From positions 1 to 64,000 of the forward strand of contig JAPLTG010000004.1 in NCBI GenBank assembly GCA_026398255.1: a stretch of 64,000 nucleotides of DNA, in the 5' to 3' direction. The notes beneath the pieces are model-generated. The model saw only the letters and a program-made list of their open reading frames with translations. It did no database searches and was not told where the DNA came from. Of this stretch, positions 26,196-35,641 are shown piece by piece. Origin of the DNA: Verrucomicrobiota bacterium (lineage in GTDB: Bacteria; Verrucomicrobiota; Verrucomicrobiia; Chthoniobacterales; Terrimicrobiaceae). Both the position numbers and the translations under genes were made by a program. Position 1 is the first letter of the stretch. Each line of letters starts with the position of its first letter.

Positions 26196-26722
26196 GCCGC
26201 GTTTTTCTTCGGCTCGGAGATCGAGAGCAGATTGCCAATTTGCAGAACGGTGATGAGGCTTTCGCCGGAGCTGATGACTCCAGCAATGAAGCGGGTGTCG
26301 AGCCCGCTGAGCGCCTCGGGAGGGGCCGGAAGAACCCGTGTGTCGGGAGGCAGGATGTCACCGATGGCATCGACGAGTAGGCCCGTGCGATCGGAGTCGG
26401 CCATTTCGTGATTTTCGGGAGGTTGTGGCAGCCGAGCGAGGTCGTTGGCGGTTTTAAACACGATGCACCGGCTGGATGGGCGTGGCTCGTTGGAGGGATG
26501 GCCCAGTCGGTCTTCGAGATCGAGAGCGGTTAAAATCTGACCGCGCAGATGGACAACTCCCCGCACATACGATGCGGCTAGGCTGACAGGCGTCACTATG
26601 GGGTTGCGTAGAACTTCTTTGACCCACAAAAGATCGCAGGCGTATTGGCGACCGCAGGAGCTAAAGCCCAGAAGCTGGGAAGCACTCTGTGCGTGATGCG
26701 AAATGGCGAGACTTTGTGTCAT
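26192..26722 (-). CDS. cheW: CheW coupling protein
   Basis: 176 residues forming one CheW domain: GFSSCGRQYACDLLWVKEVL at the start, VRGVVHLRGQILTALDLEDRL in the middle, and TGLLVDAIGDILPPDTRVL toward the end, finishing with VLQIGNLLSIS. It bridges CheA and receptors in the signalling array. It is coupled to the STAS gene by a 4-nt overlap. It is the only complete cheW in the window; a fragment of another is at 15480-15713. Confidence 0.9.
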   Translation of the reverse strand: MTQSLAISHHAQSASQLLGFSSCGRQYACDLLWVKEVLRNPIVTPVSLAASYVRGVVHLRGQILTALDLEDRLGHPSNEPRPSSRCIVFKTANDLARLPQPPENHEMADSDRTGLLVDAIGDILPPDTRVLPAPPEALSGLDTRFIAGVISSGESLITVLQIGNLLSISEPKKNAA

Positions 26723-26798
26723 GAGGTTCAGCGGAGCGGTGTTTTAGAAACGAGCCAGCGACAGGCGTCAAACCAAAAGGTGTTTTCTGGGTGAAATC

Positions 26799-28088
26799 TC
26801 AAAATACGACAGAAAATCGGGCGCCGAGCACGAGGGCGTTTGCGTAGGCCGTCGTAGCGCCGGGGTTGATGATGTATTGAATGTCCGGCTGAACAAAAAA
26901 GCACGGCGCGAGGACGCATTGGTAGGTGGCTTCCAAAACCATTTCGGCGTCCTGCGGGGTGAGACCTTCCTCACGCAATGCCCCGTCGGCCCCGTTGCTC
27001 AGGCTTGCCAGACCGCACGAGATACCGCAGGTGTCCGCTTCGCGACCGGGCAGCAGGCCTTTGTAGGTAAGGCCGGCGTTTAAGTAGAAATCCACCACAT
27101 TGCGGTTCGGCGGCGTGAAGCCGATCCCCGCGAAGCTGCCCAGCCCCTCGTCGCCAATGGATCCGTCCTCGTGGCGCTCCGGGATCAACAACTGATCGGC
27201 CAGCAGGTAAAAACCCGTGTTTGGCAGATTACTCGAGGGATTGAGCGCATTCGCCTCGGCACCGGTCTGGAGCCACATTCCGGCTTTCACAAAACCAGGC
27301 AGAACCCCGCATTTTTCATCCGTGCCGTGGGAAAAGCAGACCTCGTTCATCCAAGTGACGGCTTGTTTGGCATTCAAATCCCACCGGAAGCCCGCGCGGT
27401 TGATGTTTTGCGGGATCAGATTCGTCAAAAACACGCCGGAGCGAAATCCCAGCCAGTCCGTCGGCTGCAGTTCAACGCGCGCTCCGAGTCCGCCGGTCGG
27501 GTAAGCCGCGCCGCCGCCGGGCATGTTCATGGAGGCCAAGGCGGGCCAGCCGAATTCGGCGTTGATGAAAAGCCCGCCGAAATCGGAGACGAGGAATTCC
27601 GAATCGGCCGTGATGTTTCCGAGGCGGAGTGAGATTTTGTCCTCCAGGAAATTCTGCTGGAACCACAGCTCCATCATCCGAAGCGTGTTGAAGCCCGCGA
27701 TGTTCGAGATGGTCAGGAAATTGCCGACCAAATCCTCACTGGCGTCGCGGCCGGAAAGCCAGAGCCAGCTGGTTCCGACCGAACCACCGCTCCAGTCGAC
27801 GAGTTTTTCCAAATCCACCTCGGCGCCGAACTCCAATAGGCCGGTGTAGACCGAGCCGGTTTTCAAGCCGCCAGTGGTGTTTCCCCAAACCTCGCAGGTG
27901 TAGCTGCCGAACAAACTCACGCCCCGATCCTCAAGGAGCGGCCTGCCTCCGAGCCATTCGCCGGTCATGGTCTCCCGCTCAAAAAGCGCGCTCTCGAGCA
28001 GCGTGCCTTGGCTGGAATCCTGTGACCACGCAGAGCTGACCAACGACAAGGCCGCGAGCGGGGCGAGGCCGAGCTTTCGGAGCATCAA
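26799..28088 (-). CDS. OprB-family carbohydrate-selective porin
   Basis: 429 residues with a signal peptide (MMLRKLGLAPLAALSLVSSA, cleaved near AWSQ). The sequence has the outer-membrane features of OprB (GVSLFGSYTCEVWGNTTGG near the start of the barrel, alternating aromatic/polar strands, and a final YANALVLGARFSVVF with terminal Phe). Such porins let sugars cross the outer membrane. It lies inside the chemotaxis cluster, 3 nt after the REC-REC-STAS gene and 76 nt before cheW, so it may be co-expressed with the sensory genes. Confidence 0.85.
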   Translation of the reverse strand: MMLRKLGLAPLAALSLVSSAWSQDSSQGTLLESALFERETMTGEWLGGRPLLEDRGVSLFGSYTCEVWGNTTGGLKTGSVYTGLLEFGAEVDLEKLVDWSGGSVGTSWLWLSGRDASEDLVGNFLTISNIAGFNTLRMMELWFQQNFLEDKISLRLGNITADSEFLVSDFGGLFINAEFGWPALASMNMPGGGAAYPTGGLGARVELQPTDWLGFRSGVFLTNLIPQNINRAGFRWDLNAKQAVTWMNEVCFSHGTDEKCGVLPGFVKAGMWLQTGAEANALNPSSNLPNTGFYLLADQLLIPERHEDGSIGDEGLGSFAGIGFTPPNRNVVDFYLNAGLTYKGLLPGREADTCGISCGLASLSNGADGALREEGLTPQDAEMVLEATYQCVLAPCFFVQPDIQYIINPGATTAYANALVLGARFSVVF

Positions 28089-28091
28089 GCC

Positions 28092-29321
28092 TTAAAACGA
28101 GCCGATGGCTGCGTCGAGGCTCGGGTGGAGGTTGAGTTGGTTTTTGCCTTTGAAGGGATTCGGCAAATCCTTCAAGGTGGCGACCTTCTTGTTTGTTTCG
28201 AGGATGGTCGGGAAGTGCAGCAGGTTGCCCGTGTCGGAGCCCACTATGCGCCATTTGATGCCAATTTTATCGCACTCGTGAACAATCGACGCCACAGCGC
28301 GGATGATCGGAATCTCGACCTTCATGACGTCGCTGAGATCGAGGAGGAGTTTGCCGTAGCCAGCATTCACGAAGTCGGCGATTTTGCCGCGTGAGTGACG
28401 CGAGAGTTCGATTGAGCCGACTTCTGAGAGGTCATGCGGGATGGTGACGACTTGGACATCGCCCTCGGCGCTGTAATAAAACGGCGTGTTATCGAGTTCC
28501 ATCGCGCGGGCGATGCGGTCGGGGATTTCGGCGGCGTCGAGGGGTTTCGTGATACAACCCGCGAAGCCGCTGTCTTTCGCGTCATTCTGCTCGAAGGTGG
28601 CTGTTTTGACACACAGGCCGAGGAACGGGATGTGCGTCAGAGCCGGATGCGCGTGTGCAATGGGAAGAAATTTCAGGCCGGCCTTGTTCGGGAAGGCGAG
28701 GCTGATGAGAACAATGTCGGGAGTCTCCTCGGCGGCGATGTTCGCGGCGAAATGGCCTTTGGCGGCATCCGGGCTGGCAGCGCCGACGACCTTCCAGCCG
28801 TGCTTGGCGACCGCTTTTTGGATCGACTCGATGATGGCCGGGTGCTCGTCCACCACAAGAATTTTGATCGCGTCGGTGACAACGCGGGGCTTCTTGTTCG
28901 CAACGGGGGCGGCTGGGGCTGCGGCTGGAGCCGGTGCACCGGATTTTGGTTTGAGCGTCACGATGCGGCTCACGCGGTCGATCACGGCGCCTTCGACGAA
29001 TGGCTTCACGATGTAATCCCTCACGCCCATTTTCGCGATCTTGAGCACATTTTCTTTGCCGGCTTCGGCGGTGAGCATGATGACCGGGATGTCTTTCAGC
29101 GAAGGGGTGGCCTTGAGCTTGGTGAGACACTCGATTCCATCCATGACGGGCATCGTGACATCCAGCAGGATGACATCGGGCTTCTCGCGCTCGGCGACCT
29201 CGAGACCCTCGGCGCCATTGCTGGCAAAGACCATTTGAACATCGTGCGCCGCGAAGGCTTTGTTAATCAGGGTGTGGATCATTCGACTGTCATCCACGCT
29301 AAGAATTTTGGGTTGGCTCAT
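28092..29321 (-). CDS. double receiver/STAS-like response regulator
   Basis: 409 residues. REC1 (1-120) is complete: DDS at 10-12, phospho-Asp54 in ILLDVTMPVMDG, Thr in LTAEAG, Lys in VKPFVE. A Pro/Ala linker follows, then REC2 (about 150-270) that keeps the fold but reads DIVLISLAF where the phosphoacceptor should be, so it has Ser for Asp; its later Lys (ITKPLD) remains. The final 120 residues (VVTIPHDLSEVGSIELSRHS, then FVNAGYGKLLLDLSDVMKVE) resemble a STAS domain. So it may take a phosphate on REC1 and pass a conformational signal through a non-phosphorylated REC2 to a STAS output. It follows cheX by 11 nt. Confidence 0.82.
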   Translation of the reverse strand: MSQPKILSVDDSRMIHTLINKAFAAHDVQMVFASNGAEGLEVAEREKPDVILLDVTMPVMDGIECLTKLKATPSLKDIPVIMLTAEAGKENVLKIAKMGVRDYIVKPFVEGAVIDRVSRIVTLKPKSGAPAPAAAPAAPVANKKPRVVTDAIKILVVDEHPAIIESIQKAVAKHGWKVVGAASPDAAKGHFAANIAAEETPDIVLISLAFPNKAGLKFLPIAHAHPALTHIPFLGLCVKTATFEQNDAKDSGFAGCITKPLDAAEIPDRIARAMELDNTPFYYSAEGDVQVVTIPHDLSEVGSIELSRHSRGKIADFVNAGYGKLLLDLSDVMKVEIPIIRAVASIVHECDKIGIKWRIVGSDTGNLLHFPTILETNKKVATLKDLPNPFKGKNQLNLHPSLDAAIGSF

Positions 29322-29332
29322 GGCTAGTTTAT

Positions 29333-29818
29333 TTAATTTTCGATGACCGCGAAGACATGAACGATCAGGGGATCGGGGCAGCCTTCGACGGCAAAAGAGT
29401 TGGTAACGCTGATGGTGGCGGATTTTGCGGAGATGGTGATCTTTTCGCCGCGAACCACGCTGGGGATCGAGAGGGTGCAGTTGTGGCCTTGGTCGCAGAG
29501 CATCGTCTTAAGATTTCCGGTGAACATGTTGGTGAGTTCCGCCACGACATCATTCACATCTTGCTCGCCTGCGGACCCGAAGATTTTTTCGGCAACCATT
29601 TGGCCGAGATCCGGGCTGAAGGCCGTGTAGACAACGCCGTGAACATGGCCGCTTAGCCCGATCGATCCAGAGATTCCCCGGAGAATGGTGGGTTGCGAGG
29701 CGCTTGGATTTCCCTTGCCGACAACGGCGGTGAGACCCGCCATGGTCGATAAGACTTCTGGAACGAAATGGTTGATGACCTCGAGGAACATCGCGCTGTC
29801 GGGCTTGGAATTGCTCAT
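29333..29818 (-). CDS. cheX: CheX-like CheY phosphatase
   Basis: 161 residues from the ATG at 29818 (MSNSKPDSAMFLEVINHFVP). The active-site pattern of the CheC/CheX/FliY phosphatases, Glu-x2-Asn on one helix, reads VVAELTNMFTGNLKTML. There is one such motif, fitting CheX, and the strand SGSIGLSGHVHGVVYTAFS before it is typical of the fold. CheX removes phosphate from CheY and shortens the signal. It is the first gene of the cluster on this strand, downstream of a promoter at 29896-29924. Longer in-frame starts exist but would overlap that promoter. Confidence 0.85.
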   Translation of the reverse strand: MSNSKPDSAMFLEVINHFVPEVLSTMAGLTAVVGKGNPSASQPTILRGISGSIGLSGHVHGVVYTAFSPDLGQMVAEKIFGSAGEQDVNDVVAELTNMFTGNLKTMLCDQGHNCTLSIPSVVRGEKITISAKSATISVTNSFAVEGCPDPLIVHVFAVIEN

Positions 29819-29895
29819 TGGAAAGAAATGGAATGGTTCGGGGCGAATGCGGAGCATGCTACCCGTCCGATGGTTTTTAAAATCGGAGTTCGGGG

Positions 29896-29924
29896 TGTAT
29901 ATCAAAGCCCTCGCCCTAGGCAAA
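29896..29924 (-). promoter_or_regulatory. candidate sigma-70 promoter of the chemotaxis cluster
   Basis: On the minus strand a -35 box TTTGCC and a -10 box TATACA are spaced 17 nt, about 78 nt upstream of the cheX start. This is the first gene of a row of closely spaced minus-strand che genes, so this site may drive the cluster down to cheY. It is a pattern match only. Confidence 0.45.
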
Positions 29925-29955
29925 CTTTTTGAAATTTTCCGCGCAGGCGGTGTTG

Positions 29956-31242
29956 TTAGCTGATCTTAAAGGCCTCGCGGAGTTCCTGAATCACAGAGTC
30001 GGACATTTTGCTGACCTGCCCGATTGCGGTGGCGTTGATCACCGCCTCGGCCGTGGATTCCAGCACCTCGAGACGGTCGAACACATCCAACACACTCCCG
30101 CCTGTCACCAGCACGCCGTCGTTTTCCAGAATCGCGGCGGGCGAGGCGGCGGTGATGTGATCCGCGATGCGATCGTCGGTGCCGTATTGCAGGCCGTGCG
30201 GCACGCGGCCGACCTCGCGCAGGAAGACATAGCTCTCCGGGATTGTGCGGCTGTCGAATTCCGAATCGGTGATGCTGAACGCCGTGGCATTCACCGGGTG
30301 GCTCATCACGATGGCCTGCACATGCGGGTGTTTGCGGTAGATCGCGCGGTGCGCGGGCAGCACGCGGCTGGGAAATTTCCCCGCCTCCGCCTCGCCGTCC
30401 TTCACCAGCACGAAATCCTCGATGCCGAGCAATTCGCGGTCGCGCCCGGTCGGCGTGATCAAGATCGAGTCGCCATCCACCCGCGCCGAAAAGCTCCCCT
30501 CGGTGCTGATGAAAAGCCGCTGACGACACCCGCGCCGCAGGAAAAGCTGGAGCTGGCGACGCAATTCCTGTTCCCGCCCGCACGCGTCGCCGGGCTGGTA
30601 TTTTCCACAGGCGGTTTTCCGGTTTTGCGTAAGCGCGAGCTGCTCCGCCGAGAGCGTCCGGATTTTTCCGATCTGGTTCCCCTTGATGATGGTTTTCGCC
30701 GCAAACTCAAACGCCTCGAAACGCTGGAACGCCTGCGAGAGCGAGGCGCCGCCGACCACCACGCCGTGGTTCTCGAGGATCACGCTGTCGTGGCCCTGCT
30801 CAAACGCCGCCGCGATTTTTTCGCCGAGGTGCACACTGCCCGGCAGCGCGTAGGGAGCGAACCCCGTCCGACCACAAACAGAGTGCGCTTGATGGAACAC
30901 CCGTGTGTCCGGCACCTCGCGGCAAATACTGAACGCCACCAACGCCACCGGATGCGCATGCACGATCGCGCGAATGTCCGGCCGCACCGCATAGACCGCC
31001 TTGTGAAACGGAAACTCCGACGACGGCGGATGCGGCCCGTCCACCGAGCCATCAGTCTTGACTCGCACGATGTCATTGCGCGTGAGGCTGCCCTTATCCA
31101 CCCGCGCGGGAGTGATCCAAATATCGCCACCGGGCTCACGAATCGAAAGGTTCCCGCCCGAAGTGGTCGTCATCCGGTAGCGGTAAATCCGCTCCATCGT
31201 CGCCATAATTTCGTCGCGGGGGTGGGTGAGTTGTCGGTTCAT
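29956..31242 (-). CDS. tandem class II aldolase/adducin domain protein
   Basis: 428 residues made of two similar halves. The first (1-215) has the class II aldolase elements: [20 protein letters not shown], the zinc ligands in VHAHP and a later His in LENHG. The second half (about 225-428) repeats the layout but is degraded: SSEFPFH becomes [12 protein letters not shown] becomes MSHP, and ENHG becomes ENDG, so two zinc ligands are lost. Class II aldolases split phosphorylated sugars such as fuculose-1-phosphate. Whether both halves act is doubtful; the second may be structural. The substrate cannot be told. Confidence 0.82.
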   Translation of the reverse strand: MNRQLTHPRDEIMATMERIYRYRMTTTSGGNLSIREPGGDIWITPARVDKGSLTRNDIVRVKTDGSVDGPHPPSSEFPFHKAVYAVRPDIRAIVHAHPVALVAFSICREVPDTRVFHQAHSVCGRTGFAPYALPGSVHLGEKIAAAFEQGHDSVILENHGVVVGGASLSQAFQRFEAFEFAAKTIIKGNQIGKIRTLSAEQLALTQNRKTACGKYQPGDACGREQELRRQLQLFLRRGCRQRLFISTEGSFSARVDGDSILITPTGRDRELLGIEDFVLVKDGEAEAGKFPSRVLPAHRAIYRKHPHVQAIVMSHPVNATAFSITDSEFDSRTIPESYVFLREVGRVPHGLQYGTDDRIADHITAASPAAILENDGVLVTGGSVLDVFDRLEVLESTAEAVINATAIGQVSKMSDSVIQELREAFKIS

Positions 31243-31325
31243 GGGTGAGGTTAGAATAGACCGCCGACAAACAAGAAGGCGGGTGCGGAAATGTCAATCT
31301 CCCCCCGCCGTTCAGCTCGGGATTT

Positions 31326-31691
31326 TTACAACTGATAGGGAATCCTGATGTCGGGCCACTCCTGTTTCAGCTCCTTGCTGTTGCGCGAAACCAGGATGCA
31401 GCCTTGGGTGCGGGCGGTGGCGTAGACTATTGCGTCGGGAATTTTCAGGCTGTGTTTCTTTCGGATTTCGATGGTCTGATTGGCGATCTCTGCGGAGAGA
31501 TTCAGGATTTCAAAAGTGCCGAGAAACCCCCGGATCGCATTCTCCTCGTCGCCGTTTTTGGCCCCAACCAAAACCTCGATGAAGGAAATGACGCTTATCT
31601 GCCGGGTGCTGTATTGGGCGAGTTCGATCTTCGCGGCCTCGCTGCCATTCAGGTAATCGATGAGAATATTTGTATCGAAAACGGCCTTCAT
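31326..31691 (-). CDS. vapC: PIN-domain toxin, VapC type
   Basis: 121 residues from the ATG at 31691, which overlaps the antitoxin stop (ATGA). The PIN acidic residues are in place: Asp in AVFDTNILIDYL, Glu in FIEVLVGA, and Asp in KIPDAIVYATA. PIN toxins are RNases that cut tRNA or rRNA and arrest growth when the antitoxin is lost. A longer version starting MGGP at 31703 is possible but would overlap the antitoxin more. Partner of the upstream ribbon-helix-helix gene. Confidence 0.9.
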   Translation of the reverse strand: MKAVFDTNILIDYLNGSEAAKIELAQYSTRQISVISFIEVLVGAKNGDEENAIRGFLGTFEILNLSAEIANQTIEIRKKHSLKIPDAIVYATARTQGCILVSRNSKELKQEWPDIRIPYQL

Positions 31692-31924
31692 CGGCCCTCC
31701 CATTCCTCGCGCAGCTCGTTCTGATACTCGAGTCCATCCATTTTTCTACTTTTCCAAATCCCGAAAGCAGCCTCCGAGGGCGGGAGGGATTTCACCTTTA
31801 AAAAATCTGCAATCGCCTCGCGGATAAGAGCTGCTCGAGATTGGTGGTTTGTGGTTCCGAGCCGGTCCAGGGATTCAATGAACTGGTCGGGGATATCAAC
31901 GATGGTTCGCACAGGCGATATCAT
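31688..31924 (-). CDS. vapB: ribbon-helix-helix antitoxin, VapB-like
   Basis: 78 residues. The start PVRTIVDIPDQFIESLDRLG and SRAALIREAIADFLK form a ribbon-helix-helix DNA-binding domain. The C-terminal tail ends AAFGIWKSRKMDGLEYQNEL and REEWEGR, the type of segment that wraps and inhibits the toxin. A relic of the same tail lies at 10847-10942. The antitoxin is likely to repress its own operon at a GATATC-containing site over its start. Confidence 0.85.
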   Translation of the reverse strand: MISPVRTIVDIPDQFIESLDRLGTTNHQSRAALIREAIADFLKVKSLPPSEAAFGIWKSRKMDGLEYQNELREEWEGR

Positions 31925-31935
31925 ACATCGATATC
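31917..31935. promoter_or_regulatory. candidate vapBC operator (paired GATATC)
   Basis: Two GATATC hexamers separated by 7 nt overlap and follow the antitoxin start codon (ATG at 31922-31924). Ribbon-helix-helix antitoxins usually bind paired short palindromes at such a position. A third GATATC is found at about 32045. This is a pattern-based call. Confidence 0.4.
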
Positions 31936-31965
31936 ACTTATCGGCAACCTAGTTTTTTGGGGGGG

Positions 31966-32130
31966 TTGACCACAGAGGACACAGAGAACACGGAGGGGGA
32001 GCTTTTTATGAGTGTGATTTCTTTTTTACTGTCTTTCAACGACATGATATCGCATGAGCGTTGGCCGCGATTCATTCCAGCGGGTCCTTGCCTGCTCCTC
32101 CTCTGTGCTCTCTGTGTCCTCTGTGGTCAA
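31966..32130. repeat. inverted-repeat element with CACAGAGGACACAG ends
   Basis: Two arms of about 34 nt, TTGACCACAGAGGACACAGA... at 31966-32000 and its near-perfect complement ...TCTGTGTCCTCTGTGGTCAA at 32096-32130, flank about 95 bp without a gene. A related pair is at 49055-49196. The first outer bases of the two copies differ (TTGACC against TTAACC), so these are diverged members of one family. Confidence 0.7.
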
Positions 32131-32136
32131 TAAAGT

Positions 32137-34917
32137 CTATTTGATTTTTTGCTTTACGACGGGAAGGAGACCGGTGCCATCGGTGAGGTCGCCGGAGAGT
32201 TCCCAGATCATCGCGCCACGGAATTTCTGCGCGTTGATGTAATCGCATTTCGCACCGATCGATTGGCGGTCGTCGTAGCTGATAAAGAAACCTCCTTGGC
32301 TCGTTGAGGCATAGACCCAGGGCACTTGGGCGGTGGCATCCCAGAAGCGGCGGTAGACTGTGGGTTGGGAGGCGAGGCGTTTCTCGACATCCCAATAATC
32401 CAGCATGCCGGTGTCGTCCCAGGTGCCTTGAGCTGCGCCGGTGGAGGATTGTTTGTAGCCGTTGTTGATATTTGGCACGCCTTTCCAACTGCGTCCGTAG
32501 AATGGCAGGCCGACGACGAGTTTGTCGCGCGGCACTCCACCCGTGAGGTAGGCGTTCATCGCTGCCGCTGTGGTGAGCGGGTCGCCGGGAGCTCCGTAGA
32601 GTGCGGCTTGATGGTCGGTCGTGGATTCCCAAGCGCCGTGGAGGTCGTAGGTCATGACATTGATCCAATCCAAAACCGCCGCGATTTTTGCGGGTTCGAT
32701 ATTGGCGATTTTGTCAGGCCCTGCGGGGGCGGCGATCGAGAGGTAGTAGCGGCGGTTGTCTTGCTGGCCGGCGGCATCGAGTTGGCGGCGTAACTCGGTG
32801 AGGAGCGCAGTGAAGTTTTGTTTGTCCTCGGGACGCGAGACATTGGTTTCGAGCCCGCCGCCGCCGGGGTATTCCCAATCGATATCCACGCCGTCGAAGC
32901 CGTATTTGCGAATGAACGCGACGGCGGAGGCCGCGAATTTGCTACGCGAGGCGGTCGTAAGCGCAGCATCCGAGAACCGGCTCGAGAGCGTCCAGCCGCC
33001 AACCGAGATCATGGTGATGAGGTGGGGATTCTGGGCTTTGAGTTTTTTGAGCTGGTTGAAATTCCCGCGCAACGGTTGGTCCCATGTGTCGCCCGGGTAG
33101 GCTTTTTCCACCGCAGCATAGGAATCGAACAAGACCACCTCGCCGCCCGTGGAGATGTCCGCGAAGGCGTAGTTGATCACATTCAGGTTTTTCGCGGGGA
33201 TGTCATAGACATGGTAGTCGCGCTGGTAGATGCCCCATTCGACGAAATAGCCGACGATGACCTTGCTCAAATCCGGCTGGCCGGCGACCGGGGTGGGCGA
33301 TGGAGTCGGCGTTGGCGTGATGACGGGTGTGGGGGATGGTTTCGGGGTCGCGATCGGAGTGGGTGAGGGGGTCGGAGTTGGAGTTGCCGTGGGCTTCGGC
33401 GTGGGAGCTGGAGTTGGGGTGACGCCGGAGGCCGGGAGGACGACGAGCTTTTGCAAGGTGGCGGAAAGATTCGCCGGGTTGGCGGTGAATCCGATCGTGA
33501 CCGACTGGCCGGCGGGGATCGTGGAGTTCCAGGATTTCGGAGTGACCTTGTAGCGCGGCGAGGAGGTTTGCGTGGCGAGGGTTCCCTCCCACAGCGAGGA
33601 AATCGTCGAGGGATAGTCGAAGGCGAGCGACCAATTCGAAACAGCAGCGGAGCCAGTGTTTTTCAAGATCACTTGCACCTCCATGCCGCTGCCCCAGGAA
33701 TTCACGATCGAATGCGTCACGCTTAAAGCACCGGTTACAGGGGCCGGGGTCGGCGTGGGAGTAGGAGCTGGTGTCGGAGTAGGCGAGGGTTTTGGAGTGG
33801 AGGTTGGTGTCGGAGCAGGCGTTGGAGTGGGAGTGGGAGTGGGTGCGGTGGAGCCGCTGGACAGGACCGAGAGATTTTGCAGAGCCGTGGCGCTGCCACC
33901 GGGTTGAACGATGTAACCGATATCCACAACTCCTCCGGCGGGGATGGTGGAGTTCCATGCCTCAGGCGTCAGCGTGTTGACCGGCGAGGTGCCGGAAGTG
34001 GAGAGCTTGGCGTTCCAAAAGCTCGTGATTTTTCCTGTGGAATCGAAGCGCACACTCCAATTCGAAACCGGAGCGGAGCTGGTGTTTTTGAGGGTCACTT
34101 GAACCTGCGCGCCGGAGCCCCAGTCGCTCACGACCTTGGTGGAAACAGTGAGGGCGCTGGGCGCGGGAGTGGCCGCTGGAGTTGGTGAAGGGCTGGGAGT
34201 TGGCGTGGGTGATGCGGTGGGTTTTTCACAGGTGCAGCCGGTGCCGCAGCCGTTCGGGATGCTGGCTTTTATCGGGGCGGGAGGAACGGTGGGTTGCAGG
34301 GCGGGATCGAAATTGAAGCCGCCGAAATCGAGATCGCTCGTGGAGAAAAACGCCTCGCCTGCGGGATCGTTGCGTTGCCAGATCACATAGAGAATATGCC
34401 GCCCGACGCGCTGCGGCATGTTGACGGAAAACCGGTAGGTGTTGCCGTCCAGAACCGGTGTGGCGAGCAGGGGCAGTGGCTCGAGATCGGCCCATTTGAG
34501 GGGCTTTGCGGGGTCGTAGGTGCTTTTGGTGATGAACGCCTGGAAGCTGCTGGGCTCATGCGGCGTGGGCGCGGAGAAGCAACAATCGTAGCGGCCCGCT
34601 TGCACCTTGGTCGCCGGCCAATCCAGCCGCACGAGATCGAGCCCGGCATACTTTGTGCGGCCCGCGCTCGCGAGTTGGCCGTCGGGGATGAGTTGGGAGT
34701 AATTGCGCTGCGGAGTGAGCAGGCTCACCTCGTGCCAATCATAAAACGCCTGGGTTCCCGCGACCGCCACCGCGGCTTTGCCAGCCTCGCTGGTTGGGGT
34801 CATTGGATTTTCTAAAAAGACCTCATAGACTCGGCTGATCGGATTCGCCATGGAACCGTGGGCGAAGCAGGAGAGGGTGGAAGCGGCGAGCAAGCAGAGC
34901 GTGAGCAGAGATTTCAT
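32137..34917 (-). CDS. secreted AA10 LPMO-CBM2-CBM2-GH18 chitinase
   Basis: 926 residues. Signal peptide (1-19) ends just before His20, which becomes the N-terminal His of an AA10 lytic polysaccharide monooxygenase ([10 protein letters not shown]); the second His is His120 in TPHEPSSFQ and an FGGFNFD segment closes the domain near residue 205. Pro/Thr linkers then join two CBM2 carbohydrate-binding modules (about 255-355 and 397-497; both end with SWNSTIPAG-type blocks and Trp-rich faces). From about 560 a GH18 chitinase domain carries the catalytic DxxDxDxE motif in [13 protein letters not shown]. The oxidative and hydrolytic activities on one chain should attack crystalline chitin together. 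Fusions of this kind are known but rare. Confidence 0.92.
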   Translation of the reverse strand: MKSLLTLCLLAASTLSCFAHGSMANPISRVYEVFLENPMTPTSEAGKAAVAVAGTQAFYDWHEVSLLTPQRNYSQLIPDGQLASAGRTKYAGLDLVRLDWPATKVQAGRYDCCFSAPTPHEPSSFQAFITKSTYDPAKPLKWADLEPLPLLATPVLDGNTYRFSVNMPQRVGRHILYVIWQRNDPAGEAFFSTSDLDFGGFNFDPALQPTVPPAPIKASIPNGCGTGCTCEKPTASPTPTPSPSPTPAATPAPSALTVSTKVVSDWGSGAQVQVTLKNTSSAPVSNWSVRFDSTGKITSFWNAKLSTSGTSPVNTLTPEAWNSTIPAGGVVDIGYIVQPGGSATALQNLSVLSSGSTAPTPTPTPTPAPTPTSTPKPSPTPTPAPTPTPTPAPVTGALSVTHSIVNSWGSGMEVQVILKNTGSAAVSNWSLAFDYPSTISSLWEGTLATQTSSPRYKVTPKSWNSTIPAGQSVTIGFTANPANLSATLQKLVVLPASGVTPTPAPTPKPTATPTPTPSPTPIATPKPSPTPVITPTPTPSPTPVAGQPDLSKVIVGYFVEWGIYQRDYHVYDIPAKNLNVINYAFADISTGGEVVLFDSYAAVEKAYPGDTWDQPLRGNFNQLKKLKAQNPHLITMISVGGWTLSSRFSDAALTTASRSKFAASAVAFIRKYGFDGVDIDWEYPGGGGLETNVSRPEDKQNFTALLTELRRQLDAAGQQDNRRYYLSIAAPAGPDKIANIEPAKIAAVLDWINVMTYDLHGAWESTTDHQAALYGAPGDPLTTAAAMNAYLTGGVPRDKLVVGLPFYGRSWKGVPNINNGYKQSSTGAAQGTWDDTGMLDYWDVEKRLASQPTVYRRFWDATAQVPWVYASTSQGGFFISYDDRQSIGAKCDYINAQKFRGAMIWELSGDLTDGTGLLPVVKQKIK

Positions 34918-34993
34918 GATTCGGTTTTCGTGCGTGGATGTCGTTAGACACGCCGCCGCGCAGGCCGTTCAGAACTCGGTAAAAAAACCTCGG

Positions 34994-35641
34994 CTACTGG
35001 AGGTCTGCCGTCTCCACCGGCGAGACAGAGCCGTTGAAAAACCACGCGAGCCGTTTTTTGTGGATCGGCTGGGCAGGCGTGTTCGCGGCCCACGAGGCGC
35101 CAGCGACGCGAGGATGCTGGCGGTCGGCATCCGAAAATCCCCACGCATTCGCGGGGATCGATCCCAAGCGCAACGGGACGGAGCCGTCGTTGGCGGCGCG
35201 CGAACCCCAGGGATTGATCGTCGCATTGCCGCTCGTAACTTTCATGTTCATCACGAAAGTGCGTGAGGTGGAAAGCGCGGCGGGGGCGGTGACTTTGCGA
35301 TAGGCGGGCGGCAAGAAAAGCTCGATCAGCTCTGGCTTCGCGGGCGTTTCGATTCCCATATACGGAGCGAGTTCACGGGCGAGGCGACCCTCTATGGTTG
35401 GATCGAGTTCAGCAATTTGACCGGGCCAAAGCGAACCCGGGAGCAAGCTATCCTTGTCAGCAGCATAGAGGCCGATGGCGCTCCCGATTTGGCGCATGTT
35501 CGAGATGGCTTTGGCTCGATCTCCTTGCGTCCGCGCGGCGCCCGTGGCTGTCAGGGCCAGTGCCGCGAGAATGGCGACAATCGCGATGGTGACCAGCAAC
35601 TCGATGAGAGTGAAACCTGCGCGCCCGGTGTGTTGTTTCAT
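34994..35641 (-). CDS. type II/IV pseudopilin-like protein
   Basis: 215 residues from the ATG at 35641, overlapping the stop of the upstream gene (ATGA). The prepilin cleavage motif is GFTLIELLVTIAIVAILAAL, with cleavage after Gly9 and Glu at position +5 of the mature protein. A long extracellular part follows, ending with AWFFNGSVSPVETADLQ, which is the DG/WFFNG tail frequent in Verrucomicrobiota and Planctomycetota prepilins of the DUF1559-like type. It is likely exported by a type II or pilus-like system. Co-transcribed with the cytochrome/dehydrogenase gene. Confidence 0.85.
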   Translation of the reverse strand: MKQHTGRAGFTLIELLVTIAIVAILAALALTATGAARTQGDRAKAISNMRQIGSAIGLYAADKDSLLPGSLWPGQIAELDPTIEGRLARELAPYMGIETPAKPELIELFLPPAYRKVTAPAALSTSRTFVMNMKVTSGNATINPWGSRAANDGSVPLRLGSIPANAWGFSDADRQHPRVAGASWAANTPAQPIHKKRLAWFFNGSVSPVETADLQ

